DNA from: Lasiosphaeria ovina
Taxonomy: Eukaryota > Ascomycota > Sordariomycetes > Sordariales > Lasiosphaeriaceae
DNA: 64,000 nucleotides
Reading direction: 5' to 3'
Assembly: GCA_033439765.1 (NCBI GenBank)
Contig: JAULSN010000004.1
Coordinates: 4,784,001 to 4,848,000, forward strand
Shown here one piece after another: positions 1 through 11,703 of this stretch. The notes under the pieces were generated by a model. That model saw only the letters and a list, made by a program, of their open reading frames with translations, was not told the origin of the DNA and searched no databases. Each line of letters starts with the position of its first letter. Positions within the stretch are counted from its first letter, which is position 1. Both the position numbers and the translations under genes were made by a program.

Positions 1-2843
1 CAACCGAAATCGGGTTCCTATAACCACCTTTCGTAAAAGCCCATCGATGGATCAAGGAAGAGCAAGGAACAAAGAGAGCAGGAAGGCCACAAAGGCTAGA
101 GAAGCCCAGGAATCTATCGCTTCAATCTACACGACGATCACTTGAACGCGGCTTCAAGGCGGTTGTAGCGGGCTACATTGGAATTTAAGATTTTACAGTA
201 CAGAAGCGGGTCAAAGCGATATTAATTGCCAACACTTAGTCGGGCCCCACAGGTGGGTGCGAATATGAGTTGGGTAGGTGCGTAGATGAATGCTCGAATA
301 CAAAGAGAAGCGGAATACTCCCTAGAGTCCACAGAGCACCTTCTATCACCGTGACGAATAGCACTCCGTTATGTCCGTGGCTAGTCTACAGGATCCCCGT
401 CACCGTTGACGATGGGGGCCTAAGCCCTAGCGGAGGTTTCAAGCAACGCTGGGACGACGGTAAGGTGCTAGGCGGGAAAGAAATTTCGGAGGACATACGA
501 AGGAGCGTCAACATCTCTCTTAACCTGTAATTTTTGGGAAGCAAGGCCGACAGCTTCGCCAAACTTTACTTCTGGGCTCCTTTTGTGCTGGTGGGACACG
601 GCGAGTTTGCCGTGCTGGGAGATTCTGCGCAAACTTTGCAACGGCGCTGGAGTTGCAAGAGGCGACCAACACGGCGGGTATTATGCGGGAGTCAGTGAGG
701 CGAACTTCTCGCGTGGTTCGAATAGTTCCATTGTTTCTGCGGTCATTGCGACGCTGTACCCTAATTAAGGTAGTTACGATGGGAGGAGCATGCAAGTCTA
801 AATCTTCATAGGTCCGCTAAAAGGATGGTAATTAGGGCGCGCAGCGTGACCAGGTCTAGCTCGAGGCTCTAGCAAAATACAAAGTCGCTAGGCAGGTGCC
901 TTGCAGCCTTTCGAGCACAAAGACTGTAGAGGATTCCTGCGTCTTAATCTTTACTAGGTACAGAATAAGATAGGAGGTTTATTCTTTTTCGAGACACGAG
1001 ACTAAAGTAAGTACCTAGGTACTTTCCGCAGGTCCGGCAGCAAAACAGCAGTTTGTTTGCCAGCGGCGAGCCACCTAAATTTTAATTCTAGCGTTTCGTC
1101 AAAGATACACGGACGAAAACACCCAAGCTGGCCTGCAGCCGGTTTCCGTTCCACCAGACCGGCAAACACACGAGAATCGGGTGGTTGGCCAGCGGCGACC
1201 CCGGGCGGTGAGGAAGCTCGGCGATTGGCGTGATGAGAGCGCCGAATAGGAAGGTGTGATGCCAAGGTATCACGGTACGGTCTGACTGAACATCAGCACC
1301 GCAACAGCTTGTGCAGCGCAGCAGCAGGAGTCGTCCGTCGGTCATCACGCAATGCGATGGAATCCACCAAAACCGCACTTTCAGGCTGGGGTTTGGCCAA
1401 TCCTCGGTTTTGCGGACCATTAATTACCTTCCTCCGAACCCTTGGGTTGCGCGGTTTATTTTCAGGGCACGCCTTGACAAAGCCCAGATTCCATCCTATT
1501 AATATTCCTGGCCAACTGACGATCATTCAGCTCCTTCTCGTGCTCTTCCCCGCAAATCAATCCTCCATACCCCACAGGCCATGTATTTTCTGGGGAATAG
1601 CGGTAGCGTGCATCTACCTATCTACCTAGATTCTCATGGCTGCGGGATGCGCCTTGGCTGGTCTCAACTCTAAATGCCAGTCTCCCGCATATCGAGGCTT
1701 CTCCACGAAAACGTGACTGAAGCCACAAAGTCAAGAGGGGGATATTGAGTTTACGACACTGGGTAACACTATCACACGTGTAATTTACTAGGTAGCAAGT
1801 ACGAGCACAAGCGCAGGCTGACTCTAAGCTGCGCTCGCGCTCTTTCCTTGGCGACACCAGGCTTGGAGTTGGGACCTGCCTGCCCTTGGGCGACCAAGAG
1901 AATTACCCGATGAAGGGAAAACAAGACGGCTGCTTGATTGGCGCGCCCAGCTGATGGCCGTCCCGGTCCCTCTTCTCCTCTTCTTGGCACGGGCAATTAA
2001 GCAAACGCCAAGCCGCCTGGCAAGCCACAATGGCGTTGCTCTGCATGCTCTTGGCTGCCAGCCCAGACGTTCGATCCAGGATCTGTCACTGGCAGAGGCC
2101 AAGACCCAACCCCACATGTCATCACTGTCAGCCATGCTGCTCTGATCTTTCCTTTCCTGATCGTCCAGATTTTTTCCACAACGGAGCAAGAGCGGTGGAG
2201 GGTGCCGTGGCAGTTGCAGATGAACCCGAGGCAGTCAGGGAAATGCCGCTCTGCATCAGCCAGCAATGGCCAAAAGCTTGTCCCCGCACGCCCAACGCCC
2301 CTCGCTCCTCTTTCCGTCTGGTCTGGTCCACTGGTCACACTGCAGCTCGTTCTGGAGTCGCATCATCGCATGCACATCACCTGCTAAATTGCCCGCCCGG
2401 GAGGGCTACACAAGAAGCTCCAGAGTGGGAGTACAGCCAGCGGGTGGTAGATGAAATCATGACCGCTTATCTACGGCTACCCAGAAGGGGTAGTGATTCG
2501 CCAATCCCCATCCAAGACATGCGGGCTGTTAATTAATCTGGGATCGTCTAGCGGTGTGTGTATGCTTTCTCGCTTCTCCTCCCAACTCTTGCTTGCAGGA
2601 CTTGCCCTTGAACAATAAGTTAGGTCCACCTCTCTGAGTTTGTTCTGTCCTGCGCCGACCACGCTGCAACTGCAAGTGCACCCACCGCACCGTGACCTCA
2701 CCTCGGGTGGCCCCTCGTCCAGTCTCCACCGGCTATCCCGCAGGCGGATCCCTTACATCAACCACCTACCCGAGGAGCTTCCAGCTGGAGAGGGCCGGCA
2801 GAGGCAAAACGCACGCGCACACCTAAAACAACACCGGCCAACC
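1..2843. other. Intergenic stretch, no gene recognised
   Basis: I see only short, overlapping reading frames on both strands with no recognisable protein motif, no convincing intron chain and no RNA gene. The last few hundred bases presumably contain the promoter and 5' leader of the transporter that starts at 2844. The reading frame of that gene stays open back to about 2640, but the residues there look like untranslated leader rather than protein. Confidence 0.6.
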
Positions 2844-4652
2844 ATGGAGCCGACAAACGAGCCGGCCGACCCCGTGGCCAAGGGCGTGCTGGCGACGGCG
2901 CGGCAGTCGTGGAAGGACCTGTTCGTCTGGAAGCAGCGCATCGTGGTGACTAACGCGTACGGCGAGACGACGGCCGAGTGGGCGCGGCCGGCGGCGCTGC
3001 GCAACCCCATCAGCCTGCTGGCGCAGCTGTCGGGCCGCGACTGGCTCTTCTTCCTCGTCGGCTTCGCGGCCTGGACGGCCGACGCTTTTGATTTTCACGC
3101 CCTGTCCATCCAGCAGGTCAAGCTGGCCGCCTACTACAACATCAGCAAGACGGACGTGTCGACCGCCATCACCCTAACCCTGCTGCTGCGCTCCATCGGC
3201 GCTGCTGCGTTCGGCCTCGCCGGCGACCGCTGGGGCCGCAAGTGGCCCATGGTCTTCAATATGATCATCCTCGGCGTGCTGCAGATCGCCACCATCTACA
3301 GCAGTACTTTCCAGCAGTTCCTCGCCGTGCGCGCCCTGTTTGGTCTGTTCATGGGCGGAGTGTAAGTTTTCAGTCCGCGCTTGCCTTGCTACTGTTGCCG
3401 TGGCGCTGTTCTTTCATTCCAGCTTTTCTTGGTTCCTATTTTTTTTACTAAACAAGCATGTGATTCTGCGTTTAATTTAGTTACGGCAACGCCATCGCCA
3501 TGGCGCTCGAGAACAGCCCCGTCGACGCCCGGGGCCTAATGTCGGGCATCCTGCAGCAGGGCTACTCGTTCGGCTACGTCTGCGCGGCGTGCGCCAACCT
3601 CGGCGTGGGCGGCAGCGACGACAGCTGGAAGACCGTCTTTTGGATCGCGGCCGGCCTGTCGATCGGCGTCGGCATTATTCGCTGCTTCTTCCCCGAGTCG
3701 CAGCAGTTCATCGAGGCCAAGAAGGCCGGCAAGGCCCAGGGCCACGCGTCAGAGTTCTGGCGCGAGACCAGGATCATGATGCGCCAGGAGTGGAAGATGT
3801 GCATCTACTGTGTCATCCTCATGACTTGGTTCAACTGTGGGTGTTGCCCCTGAACGTTTTCATTCCTTTTTGCCCCTTTTCCATGTCCTGGCTCCATCTG
3901 GACCGGTAGCTGACTAGGCCTGTTTGCACCCGCATGCAGACTACAGCCACACTTCCCAGGACAGCTACACGACCTTCATGCTCACCGAAAAGGAGCTCGA
4001 TAACTCGGGCGCCAGCCGCGCCAGCATCCTCATGAAGGTCGGGGCGTGCGTGGGCGGCACCATAATCGGCTATCTCTCACAGTGGTTCGGCCGGCGGCGG
4101 TCGATTGTCGTCGCGGCGCTCGTCAGCGGCTTCCTGATCCCGGCGTGGATCCTGCCGCAGGGCGAGCGGTCGCTGTCGGTGACGGGCTTCTTCATGCAGT
4201 TCTTCGTGCAGGGCGCCTGGGGCGTCATCCCCATCCACCTCAACGAGCTGTCGCCGCCGGCGTTCCGCTCGTCGTTCCCGGGCCTCACGTACCAGCTGGG
4301 CAACATGATCTCGTCGCCCTCGGCCCAGATCGTCAACGCCATCTCTGAGAGCCACTTTGTCACCAGCGCGTCGGGCCACCGTGTCGACGCCTACGGCTCC
4401 ACCATGGGCATCGCCACCGCTATCATCGCCATCGGCATCGCCGTCACCACCGCCTTCGGTCCCGAGAAGCGCGGCCGCGAGTTTGAAAAGACGAAGCCCG
4501 CGGGCATGAACCTCGTCCAGGAGGGCAAGCGGCTCGATGACCTGGAAGCCGCCCCCACGCCCTCTGCTGGCCGCCGCGGCAGCAGCGAGCAAAAGTCACA
4601 GGTCCAGCAGCTCGAGGCCTCGAGCGATAACCTACCAGGCTCGGAGAAGTGA
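2844..4652 (+). CDS. JEN1: JEN1-like carboxylic acid/H+ symporter (MFS)
   Basis: Predicted plasma-membrane proton symporter of the major facilitator superfamily that imports monocarboxylates such as lactate or pyruvate. Three exons, 2844-3361, 3481-3836 and 3940-4652, give 528 residues, close to fungal Jen1 proteins. The introns (119 and 103 nt) have GTAAGT/TTTAG and GTGGGT/GCAG ends and TACTAAC- or CTGAC-like branch points. Joining exons 2 and 3 creates NYYSHTSQDSYTT, an exact fit to the JEN-family signature NXX(S/T)HX(S/T)QDXXXT, which lines the substrate path. Exon 1 has the MFS loop motif GDRWGRKW between TM2 and TM3; a hydrophilic tail rich in Gln/Ser/Glu follows the last TM. The start is the Met after a CAACC context; upstream in-frame residues look non-coding. 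In yeasts this family is glucose-repressed; no such site was identified here. Confidence 0.9.
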
Positions 4653-5597
4653 AGCCGGTGTGGGGAGTGAAGCGGAGACGCTGGTCGAACTCGAAGGCGA
4701 GCGCTAGGGGATAAGCGCAACGCAGCCTGAGGGAGCTGTAAATGATTGCTTTTGGGGCCGAGGAAGGCACTATTTAGCGGTTATACGATACCAACGAAAT
4801 AGCGTGCTGAATTAACCCGCCGTGAAAGACAAGGGACGAGTGGCCGTGAAATATGGGATTGCTAAGAATAGAAGAGATTGATATGTTGAAATCCTGGGCC
4901 AGCAAGTCGTCGGAATCGAAACAACGCCTGATATAGCGGCCGGCCGCAGGGGCCTCATGAGAAGGAAAAATGTATGACCCAGCCTGCAGAGCAAATCATT
5001 AGGAACGGCCCGTTGGCCAGTATTGCCTATCTTCCATCCAAATACTGGCACGTGGCAAGGTAATTCAGTACCCACTTGCTCACATGGCGGAGCGCGAGCA
5101 AACACGATTAAGTTGGCCTGGAAAGTATGGTCACAGAATTCGAAACCCCGCACCGCCCGCCGTTTCTGTTTCTCTTAAATCGAGACCAGCCGCCCGACCG
5201 ATCGCCAGTCGCAAATTCCCCTCCTGCCTCGATCTTTCCATCCCTAGGTTTAATACGATGTCCGTAGTGTGTTAAGCCCGCCTAGGAAACTAACTTCTAG
5301 TAGTGGATTCATGTTTATCTTATATCGGCCAATTGCTTTACAAGCACATAGAAATCCAGTTATTCCCACCGCTCCCTGGAGAGGAAGAAGAAGAAGAAGA
5401 AGAAGAAGAAGAAGAACGGCCGCGTTAGTGACGTGCTTCATCAAGTGGGCAGGTAGAATCCCGTCAAAGCACGCCGTTCGGGAGCGAAACAAGTGACCCC
5501 CCGAAGCACGCAGTCGAAGCAAACATCAAAGTTGTCGCCAATGCAGTCGCAGCAGTCTGCAAGGATTCTTTGTCAGACGAAGAAGGCCACGTTAACA
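4653..5597. other. Intergenic, contains a GAA microsatellite
   Basis: No gene was recognised between the transporter and the coiled-coil remnant. The only notable element is the GAA repeat listed separately. Short frames here lack motifs and splice signals. Confidence 0.55.
5384..5416 (+). repeat. (GAA)11 microsatellite
   Basis: Eleven uninterrupted GAA units are visible. They lie about 180 bp upstream of the coiled-coil remnant, close to where a missing 5' part of that gene would be expected. Confidence 0.9.
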
Positions 5598-6626
5598 GAG
5601 GTCCGTTGTGCAACTCACGGAAGAAGCTGCCTGTGATCTTTCTCGAGCACGAGCCGCACTCGAGAGGGTCTACCGGCATCAGCAGGCGCGGGCAAGTCGA
5701 AGCCTCGCAGGTGCAACCGGCAAGATCATGGCCTACGGGACACCTGATGCCGTTTGCAAAACACGCGGCGCAGGAGAGCGAGCTGGTCAAGGAACGGCAG
5801 CGCTTCGAGCGGCAGCTCGAGCACACGCGCAAGGAGATGGAGGAGGCCATCGCCAACAACGACAAGAAGCACGTCGACGAGATCCTCAAGGAGCAGCAAA
5901 AGTTCCAGGCCAAGATCGATGCCATCGAAAAGGGTCGTGAGGAGCTGCGCACAGACATGGAGAAGCTGATTGCCGAGCGTGAGCGGAGCCACAAGGAGGA
6001 CCACGACGCGCAGCTCAGCGAGGCGCACGAAGCGCGCGAGAGCCTCACGCACGAGGTCAACCAGATGAAGAAGCAGATGGAGGCGCAGGCCGCCGCCACG
6101 CAGCGCCACAAAGAGGAGCTCGAGCGCGCTCTGGAGCTGGCCAAGGAGAACGAGGGCGACGTGCAGTTTGTGTCGCTGCTGGCGCTCGGCGCGCTGCAGG
6201 AGCAGGCTGAGCGGGCGGCCAAGCTGCAGGAGGAGATGGCCAAAGAGATGATCGAGCGCGAGGCTGCCCTCCAGCGCAAAGTCTCCCAGGAGCAGGACCT
6301 GCGCGAGCGCCAGATGCGTATTGACTCTGACCAAGCCCTTCTTAATCGTTTGCAGAGGGCAGCAGCGGCGGCGGCGGCGGCGGAAGCAGTAGCGGCAGCA
6401 GCAGCAGCAGCAGCAGATGTATCCGCCAGGCCCGCCGCCTCCGCCCTACGCCCCGCCGCAGGTCTTCCCGACAAACGCAGCGTATGCCCCACCACCGCCC
6501 CTGCCGCCCCCTCAGGTGAATAATACGGACTATTACAGCGGCACCGGCGCCGCGTTGGCCTGCGGGACTCTTGCCGGGGCTGGATTGGTTGGGACGGCGT
6601 TATTGTCTGGGTGTGTTATCATGTAG
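5598..6626 (+). pseudogene. Coiled-coil protein remnant with C-terminal CaaX box
   Basis: A 317-codon open frame (5570-6523) encodes a highly charged heptad-rich coiled coil from about 5760 to 6350 (Glu/Lys/Gln-rich, e.g. KERQRFERQLEHTRKEME). After an Ala/Gly-coding trinucleotide tract (6360-6416) the plausible C-terminus continues in another frame: a Gln then Pro/Tyr-rich stretch (MYPPGPPPPPYAPP), a Gly/Ala/Leu hydrophobic segment, and the final residues GCVIM-stop, a typical prenylation CaaX box. The 5' end is also unresolved. A good acceptor (TTAACAG) ends at 5598 and opens a third frame (QLTEEAACDLSRARAALERV), but I find no upstream exon. Either this is a 5'-truncated gene with a slipped microsatellite frame, or one or two introns were missed. 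The family is not recognised; prenylated coiled-coil proteins usually bind membranes. Confidence 0.45.
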
Positions 6627-7519
6627 ATCGCGCCCCAGCGTCACCCAGCTGTTTGATCGTTCCATCGATTAGGTAGTATGAGGTTCAAGGGCGACGACAA
6701 GACATACAATGCAACGCGGCATTGTCCCATGAAGTCTGAATCTTGGATGCTGGAGGGGCAACCCCCCGTCCTCGTTACACTCGAGGATTTGGAGGATATA
6801 CTGGCCCTATTGCGTCAACAACTGTCGTCCACGAGCGAAGCGAGGCCGGCCGGGGGCCTGGGGAGCACCGCCAGGTAAACAAGCGACACTGGCTCGCTCC
6901 TGGGGGGTGCCCCCTAGACCCCCGACCTCGCTTCGCTCCATGGTATTAGACAGAGTCCTCCTTTGTTGTCAACGGACTCGATCGAACGAGCGAAGCGAGG
7001 ATAGGGGGGACTGGGGGGGCCACGACCGAGGAATACCCGCGACACAGGTTCCGTTGGCAACTCAAGGAGATGAAGGAAAACGGAAACGACGGAATTTCCT
7101 CTTGGAAGCGAAGCACGCGTCACGTAGGGCATCAGCTCCAGGAGACATGCCCTGCGAAACACGGCACTAATCTTTCATGTCCCTGGTGTATGGGTCAACG
7201 ATACCAAGCCTGCGGTGCAAAGCCTGTGTCTCATACGGGGCTTGTCACCTTGCATCCTGTCTCTCACTCCCTTGTCGCGGTAATGGGCCGTATCCGCATC
7301 AGTGTGGCCAACGACAGCTATCAACTGATATGTGGATCAGCGACAAGAGCTCGGTCAAGGCTGCCACGGACGTCGCCGAGTTATCACATATTCCCCGGTC
7401 TCCAGACTGAACCATCCCTCCCACCCTTCCCTTGGTTGCAAGTAATGGGCACTGCTTTATAGGGTTGCGAGGTGCGTCAGATAAAGAATGGTTAACAAAC
7501 AGCCCCATGGCTAGAAGCC
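6627..7519. other. Intergenic with GC-rich palindromic repeats
   Basis: No gene was recognised. The centre (about 6830-7020) contains repeated and inverted copies of a 13-15 bp motif, listed separately, and G/C runs able to pair with each other. The right part is presumably the 3' flank of the minus-strand kinase-TPR gene. Confidence 0.5.
6831..7000. repeat. Direct and inverted ACGAGCGAAGCGAGG repeats
   Basis: The 15-mer ACGAGCGAAGCGAGG occurs identically at 6831-6845 and 6986-7000. An inverted copy, CCTCGCTTCGCTC, lies between them at 6926-6938. A GGGGGGTGCCCCC-type hairpin sits near 6902-6914. The set could form alternative stems or be a small GC-rich repeat element; the function is unknown. 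Confidence 0.7.
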
Positions 7520-10389
7520 TTATATCCCGAGCATCTCAAGCTTGCCAATTTTCCTCTGCTTGGCGTATATTGCCGCAAGATTTCCAAGGCTCTCCATTCT
7601 CCTGGTATCCTCCTCTCCATAAATCCTCTTAGACGTCTCGTATGCCTCCTCCAGGAGTTGCTCGGCTTTCTCCCATGCATTGGCGGCTTCATACCCAATC
7701 GCGAGGTTTGTCATGCTCAGCAGAGTATCGGGATGCCCATTTCCCAACGTTTTCCTGCTCTGGTCCAATACGTCCTCCTCAAGAGAGATGGCCTCGTTTG
7801 GGCGGCCCAGGTCTCTGTACACCAAAGCCAAGTTCGCAACACTCGTCAAAGTATCCGGATGTTCCGCTCCCAACACTTGCCTTCTCCCTTCAATGGTTTT
7901 CAAGCCTAGCTCTTCTGCCTCCAGGAGTTTGTTTTGATGCCAATATGTCAGAGCGAGGTTTGACATGTTCTTCAGTGTTGCGGGATGCATACCCCCTAGA
8001 ACAGCTCGACTCCTCTGCAGCACGAGGCTCTGGATATCCTCGGCTGAGTTGAACTGTCCGCTTTCTTGGTAGACCAAGCCAAGATTCGACATGGCAATGA
8101 AGGTATCCAGATGGTGTGATCCACGGACTCTATTTCGCATCTCTACTACCTCCTTGCCAAGGGTCTCTGCTTCCTCAAGTCTCCCTTGCCTCAAGAAGAT
8201 GGTGGCCAAGTTGGCCATACTAGTTAATGTGTCTAAATGGTCGGCACCCAGATGCTTGCTTCGCGTGCTTCGCAGCTCGTGCTCCAGCTTCTCGGCCTCC
8301 TCAAACTGTCCAAGTTGGAATAGGATGACGGCCAGATTCTGTTTTGCGTCAAGAGTCATGACATGCTCTAACCCCAGAGTTCTCGACATGATCGAGACCA
8401 CTCCTCGCTGGACAGTGAGTGCGTTGTGAAAGTTCCCCTTTTCGAGCCAGATCCCGGCTAGGTTTGACATGCAAGCCACGGTATTGGGGTGGTCTTCGCC
8501 AAAAGCCATTTCGTTCAGCCTGAAAACAGATACCTGGATGGCTTCTGCTTCGTCGAATTTGCCTTGCCGCCGAAGGAACGCCAACAGCTGGAAGACAATT
8601 TTGAACCGGCAAACTGGGTCGTTTAAGCTCTTTGTCATGTCGTCAAGCTCGCGCCTCAGGGTATGCTCCAACTGACGGAACAGCTGAATATCTCCCTCCA
8701 CGTCGACAGTGCTGAGGTTTCCCATATGCCCCTGGTTGTAAATTTGCTGGACCAGCTCGGGGAGATGAGTGCTTGGGCTTGTGCGACTCTTGAGTGACTG
8801 GATCGCTGCACGGACGAGAGCGATATCAGATTCGCTGGAACAGAGCCCCAACATTTTTTGCTCATCCCTTGGCTTGCCGAATCCCATGTAGTAGCATAAA
8901 CATAGCTGGATTCGGTCGTTTGATAGCTCCGAATTTCCATTCTCTCGAAGAACTCGCCGCTCCAGGCATTCGAAGATGCTAAATCTAACCCGAGGGTCCA
9001 GGTCATACAGTTGGCCAAGATTGTTGGCAAGCTTGCGAGTCCGCCTTGTTAAAACACCAATGGCTGAAATGAAGATGAAGGCTCTGCTTGACGTACCTCG
9101 AACCTGTTCGTACCATGCAGTTGGGTAATGGCATTGACATAGTCCGACTTGATGGCCACTTGCCCAAGGTCTTTGCGGTATCTGCTTTTAGTAAGCATTT
9201 AAATTGATGGTAATATGAAAGAATTGAAGAGAAGGACGTACGATTGCAGAATTTCAAATGTGCACAGCGACTCCATCCGCTGATCCGGGTCAAATATTAA
9301 CGCTGATCGGAAAAACTCTAGAAGAGTTTCCGCATGGCCAGAAGCGCCGAGTTCCTCTGTTAACAGCTGGGGCACGGCATCGATTAACAAGTCCGTCTGT
9401 TTTAAGCGTCCAAGAGCCCGGATTGAGTGCGGCACTTGTTGGCCGCCGCCCTTTGAAGTCGGCCGCAGGTTCTCCTCGGCTAGATAAGCGCCTGCCTTGC
9501 TGGACAAGTCCTTCTCGAAAAGAATCCAAAAGCATAACAAGGCATAGGAAAAGATGTCTGCTCGCTTTGCCTCGGCAAATGAAAAGTTTCGACTCAAGCG
9601 ATCTCCCTCCGGGGCGTGCCACGGTCGTGATCTCGGCAGACGAATCCTGTCGGTGTCGTCGCGGAACCAGGACGAATAGCCGAAGTCGGTAACCTTGGTG
9701 ACATATCTGCCATCGAGTTTAAATACGAGGACATTTTGAGGCTTAATATCCCCATGTATAATATCTTTTCAGCACTGTTAACGGGCGTCTGCTATAACTG
9801 AAGAGGGTAGAGGGAATAACTTTCACTTACCTTGATCGTGCATCTCCGCAATGGCACTACCGATCTGAAGACACAGGTCCAGCCGCTCCATGGCAGCCAA
9901 CTCGCGCCAAACAAGAAGGGTAGAGAAGTTATAGAGGTCGCTGTACTGTGATTTTTCGAAGAGGAGAGCTGGCCAGACCCCACCCGTTGATGGATTATCC
10001 CAACAGATGCCCAGGAGATCAACGATATGAGGATGTGCACGCAAGTTGGGGCGGCTCAGAGCAATGAGCTCGTTGGCGAAAATACGAAGAACTAACTCAA
10101 CCTCTCGCTGTGCCTTATCCTCGTCTTTGACTAGTTTGAATGCTAGGCTGGTCTGTACATCGACCAGCGCCTGTCTAACATCGCCGCTTCCCCCAAGGCC
10201 CAGTCGCTCGCGGGCTGCCTGCCATGTCATGGGGAGAAGTGGTACACCGAGGTCGCATGCGATGGCGAGAAAGCTGATCAGGTCTATGGCCTCTTGATGG
10301 CCGAGGCTTGAGTCAACGCTGATGTGGTAGAGCAGATACGGCGTTGACGAGGGGGAAACATCGTCCTCGACTTCGTTCCCTGAATCCAT
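7520..10389 (-). CDS. Protein kinase with C-terminal kinesin-light-chain-type TPR array
   Basis: Four exons (10389-9831, 9764-9242, 9181-9097, 9031-7520) joined in frame give 892 residues. The N-terminal half is a protein kinase: a Lys in LAFKLV (about K85), catalytic loop HGDIKPQN (Asp about 192) and DFG (about 213), then an RPWHAPE activation-segment end. HRD is replaced by HGD, as in many fungal signalling kinases; essential Lys/Asp/Asn/DFG residues are present, so activity is plausible. From about residue 500 to the end are roughly eight 42-residue TPRs of the kinesin-light-chain type (LGxxHPxTLxSxxNLAxxY). Such TPR arrays are common as sensor parts of fungal NLR-like proteins. It is a paralogue of the gene at 15529-18898, sharing the N-terminal motif LGVPLLPxxW. 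The last acceptor was chosen because it alone restores the frame. Confidence 0.85.
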
Positions 10390-11470
10390 GCCGACTGGTT
10401 TGCCTCCCGGGAAATGACTGATTTAAATTTGACGCGAAGTTTCAGATGATTGAATGGTGAAATGACCAGAACGGTAGGACAATTGGTTGTTGTCGGATTG
10501 TATGTGCTTATAGCATCAATTGTCTGTCTGCTTTGTCGTCTTGTCTGTTGTTAGGTTGGTGCAAGCTAGCGCTGGAAATTCTGCATGCTCAGTGGCTCGG
10601 ACCGGGATAACGCTAATCCGATAGTTGTCGGTGCTATTGAGCACCGACATGGCGGTGAGGCTATTTTCCGGGCACTCCAGGAAGAGACGATGCACGTTAC
10701 ACCGAAATATTGTTCTCGGGGTGGCAAAGTACTTTGTACCTGGTCAGTACTTTTGCCAGTTTTTGCGGTGAAGGTACATAAGTGTACCCCGTCGAGGAGA
10801 CCTGTCAGCATCCGCTGGTAATGCAGTGGAACTAGTAATCACCTGAAAACCCATGCAAGACCGAATTGCGTTCTCCAATTCACAATTGAACGCAATATAT
10901 CATATACCCAGGTTATCTGCTGCTACGGCAATGTAATAAAGAACAGGGTCTAGCGCGTAAAAATCGGGGATATAAATAGCTAGGCGTACAAACTGCTGGG
11001 GTTATTTTGGCTTTTAAACGTAGATTTAAGGTCTGATATTGAACTTAGACCAGTTTAGCAGCATGTTCATTCCTTTATTCTAATTGGTTTAAATTTCATA
11101 TAAGTGGAGAATATATACCAGCGTCCGTGCGTAGCTCCTTGGCGCCACAACTGGTCTGAGGCCGCTGAGATAACTTTAGGGTGGTAACTTACATCTACCA
11201 ACTGGCCAGTCAATTGCTAGAACTCGTTGCCGATCTACACCAGCAACCGGGGCACTAATTTTCATCTGCCTACACTAATTAAGTCCCTGTTAGTACCTAG
11301 GACCTGGAGAGCTCCGGGAGGACTTGCCGGACAGGCATGTGGCATCCTCAACACGTCTCTTACTCAGGCGGTTCAAGCGGTTGGCTAATTAAGGGACTGA
11401 GCCACAGGCGGAAACTCCTACACAACACCGTCGTTCCAAATAACGTCGTCTCCTCCTTTGCTAGTTCGCC
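10390..11470. other. Intergenic, divergent promoter region
   Basis: This stretch separates the start of the minus-strand kinase-TPR gene from a small plus-strand gene. A TATAAATA box is visible at about 10970 but is not clearly tied to either gene. No other feature was recognised. Confidence 0.5.
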
Positions 11471-11703
11471 ATGGCAGAGATTACCAAACTGAAAGCTCTG
11501 TACGTCAAGATGGACAAGCTGACAAGCTTGCTACAAACCACGTTTGAAATGGGCAGCTTCAATATCGCCGTAGGTTGTCTAGCTCAGACCCCCATGAGCG
11601 TTTTAACCTTAACATACCGGTCCAGATTGGCGAAGACACTATCGAGGTCTCAGCGCCCCGACTGCTCACCGAGGTCTGGTCCCCCAACAATGTCATAAAT
11701 TAA
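11471..11703 (+). CDS. Small spliced protein of 58 residues
   Basis: Exons 11471-11569 and 11626-11703 are joined across a 56-nt intron (GTAGGT ... CCAG, with CTTAAC-like branch site). The join keeps the frame and reads MAEITKLKALYVKMDKL..., a short amphipathic N-terminal helix, followed by GEDTIEVSAPRLLTE and a stop. The codons look protein-like on both sides of the intron, which is the main evidence that it is real. No family was recognised. It lies about 580 bp upstream of the tandem-kinase gene on the same strand and could be a partner of it or simply a short orphan. The unspliced frame would run to 11698 with poorer sequence. Confidence 0.45.

Noticed and set aside
5464..6495. Minus-strand frame of 343 codons, Ser/Arg/Cys-rich
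   Set aside because: Complement of the coiled-coil frame; its Ser-rich composition is the mirror of Glu/Lys-rich codons.
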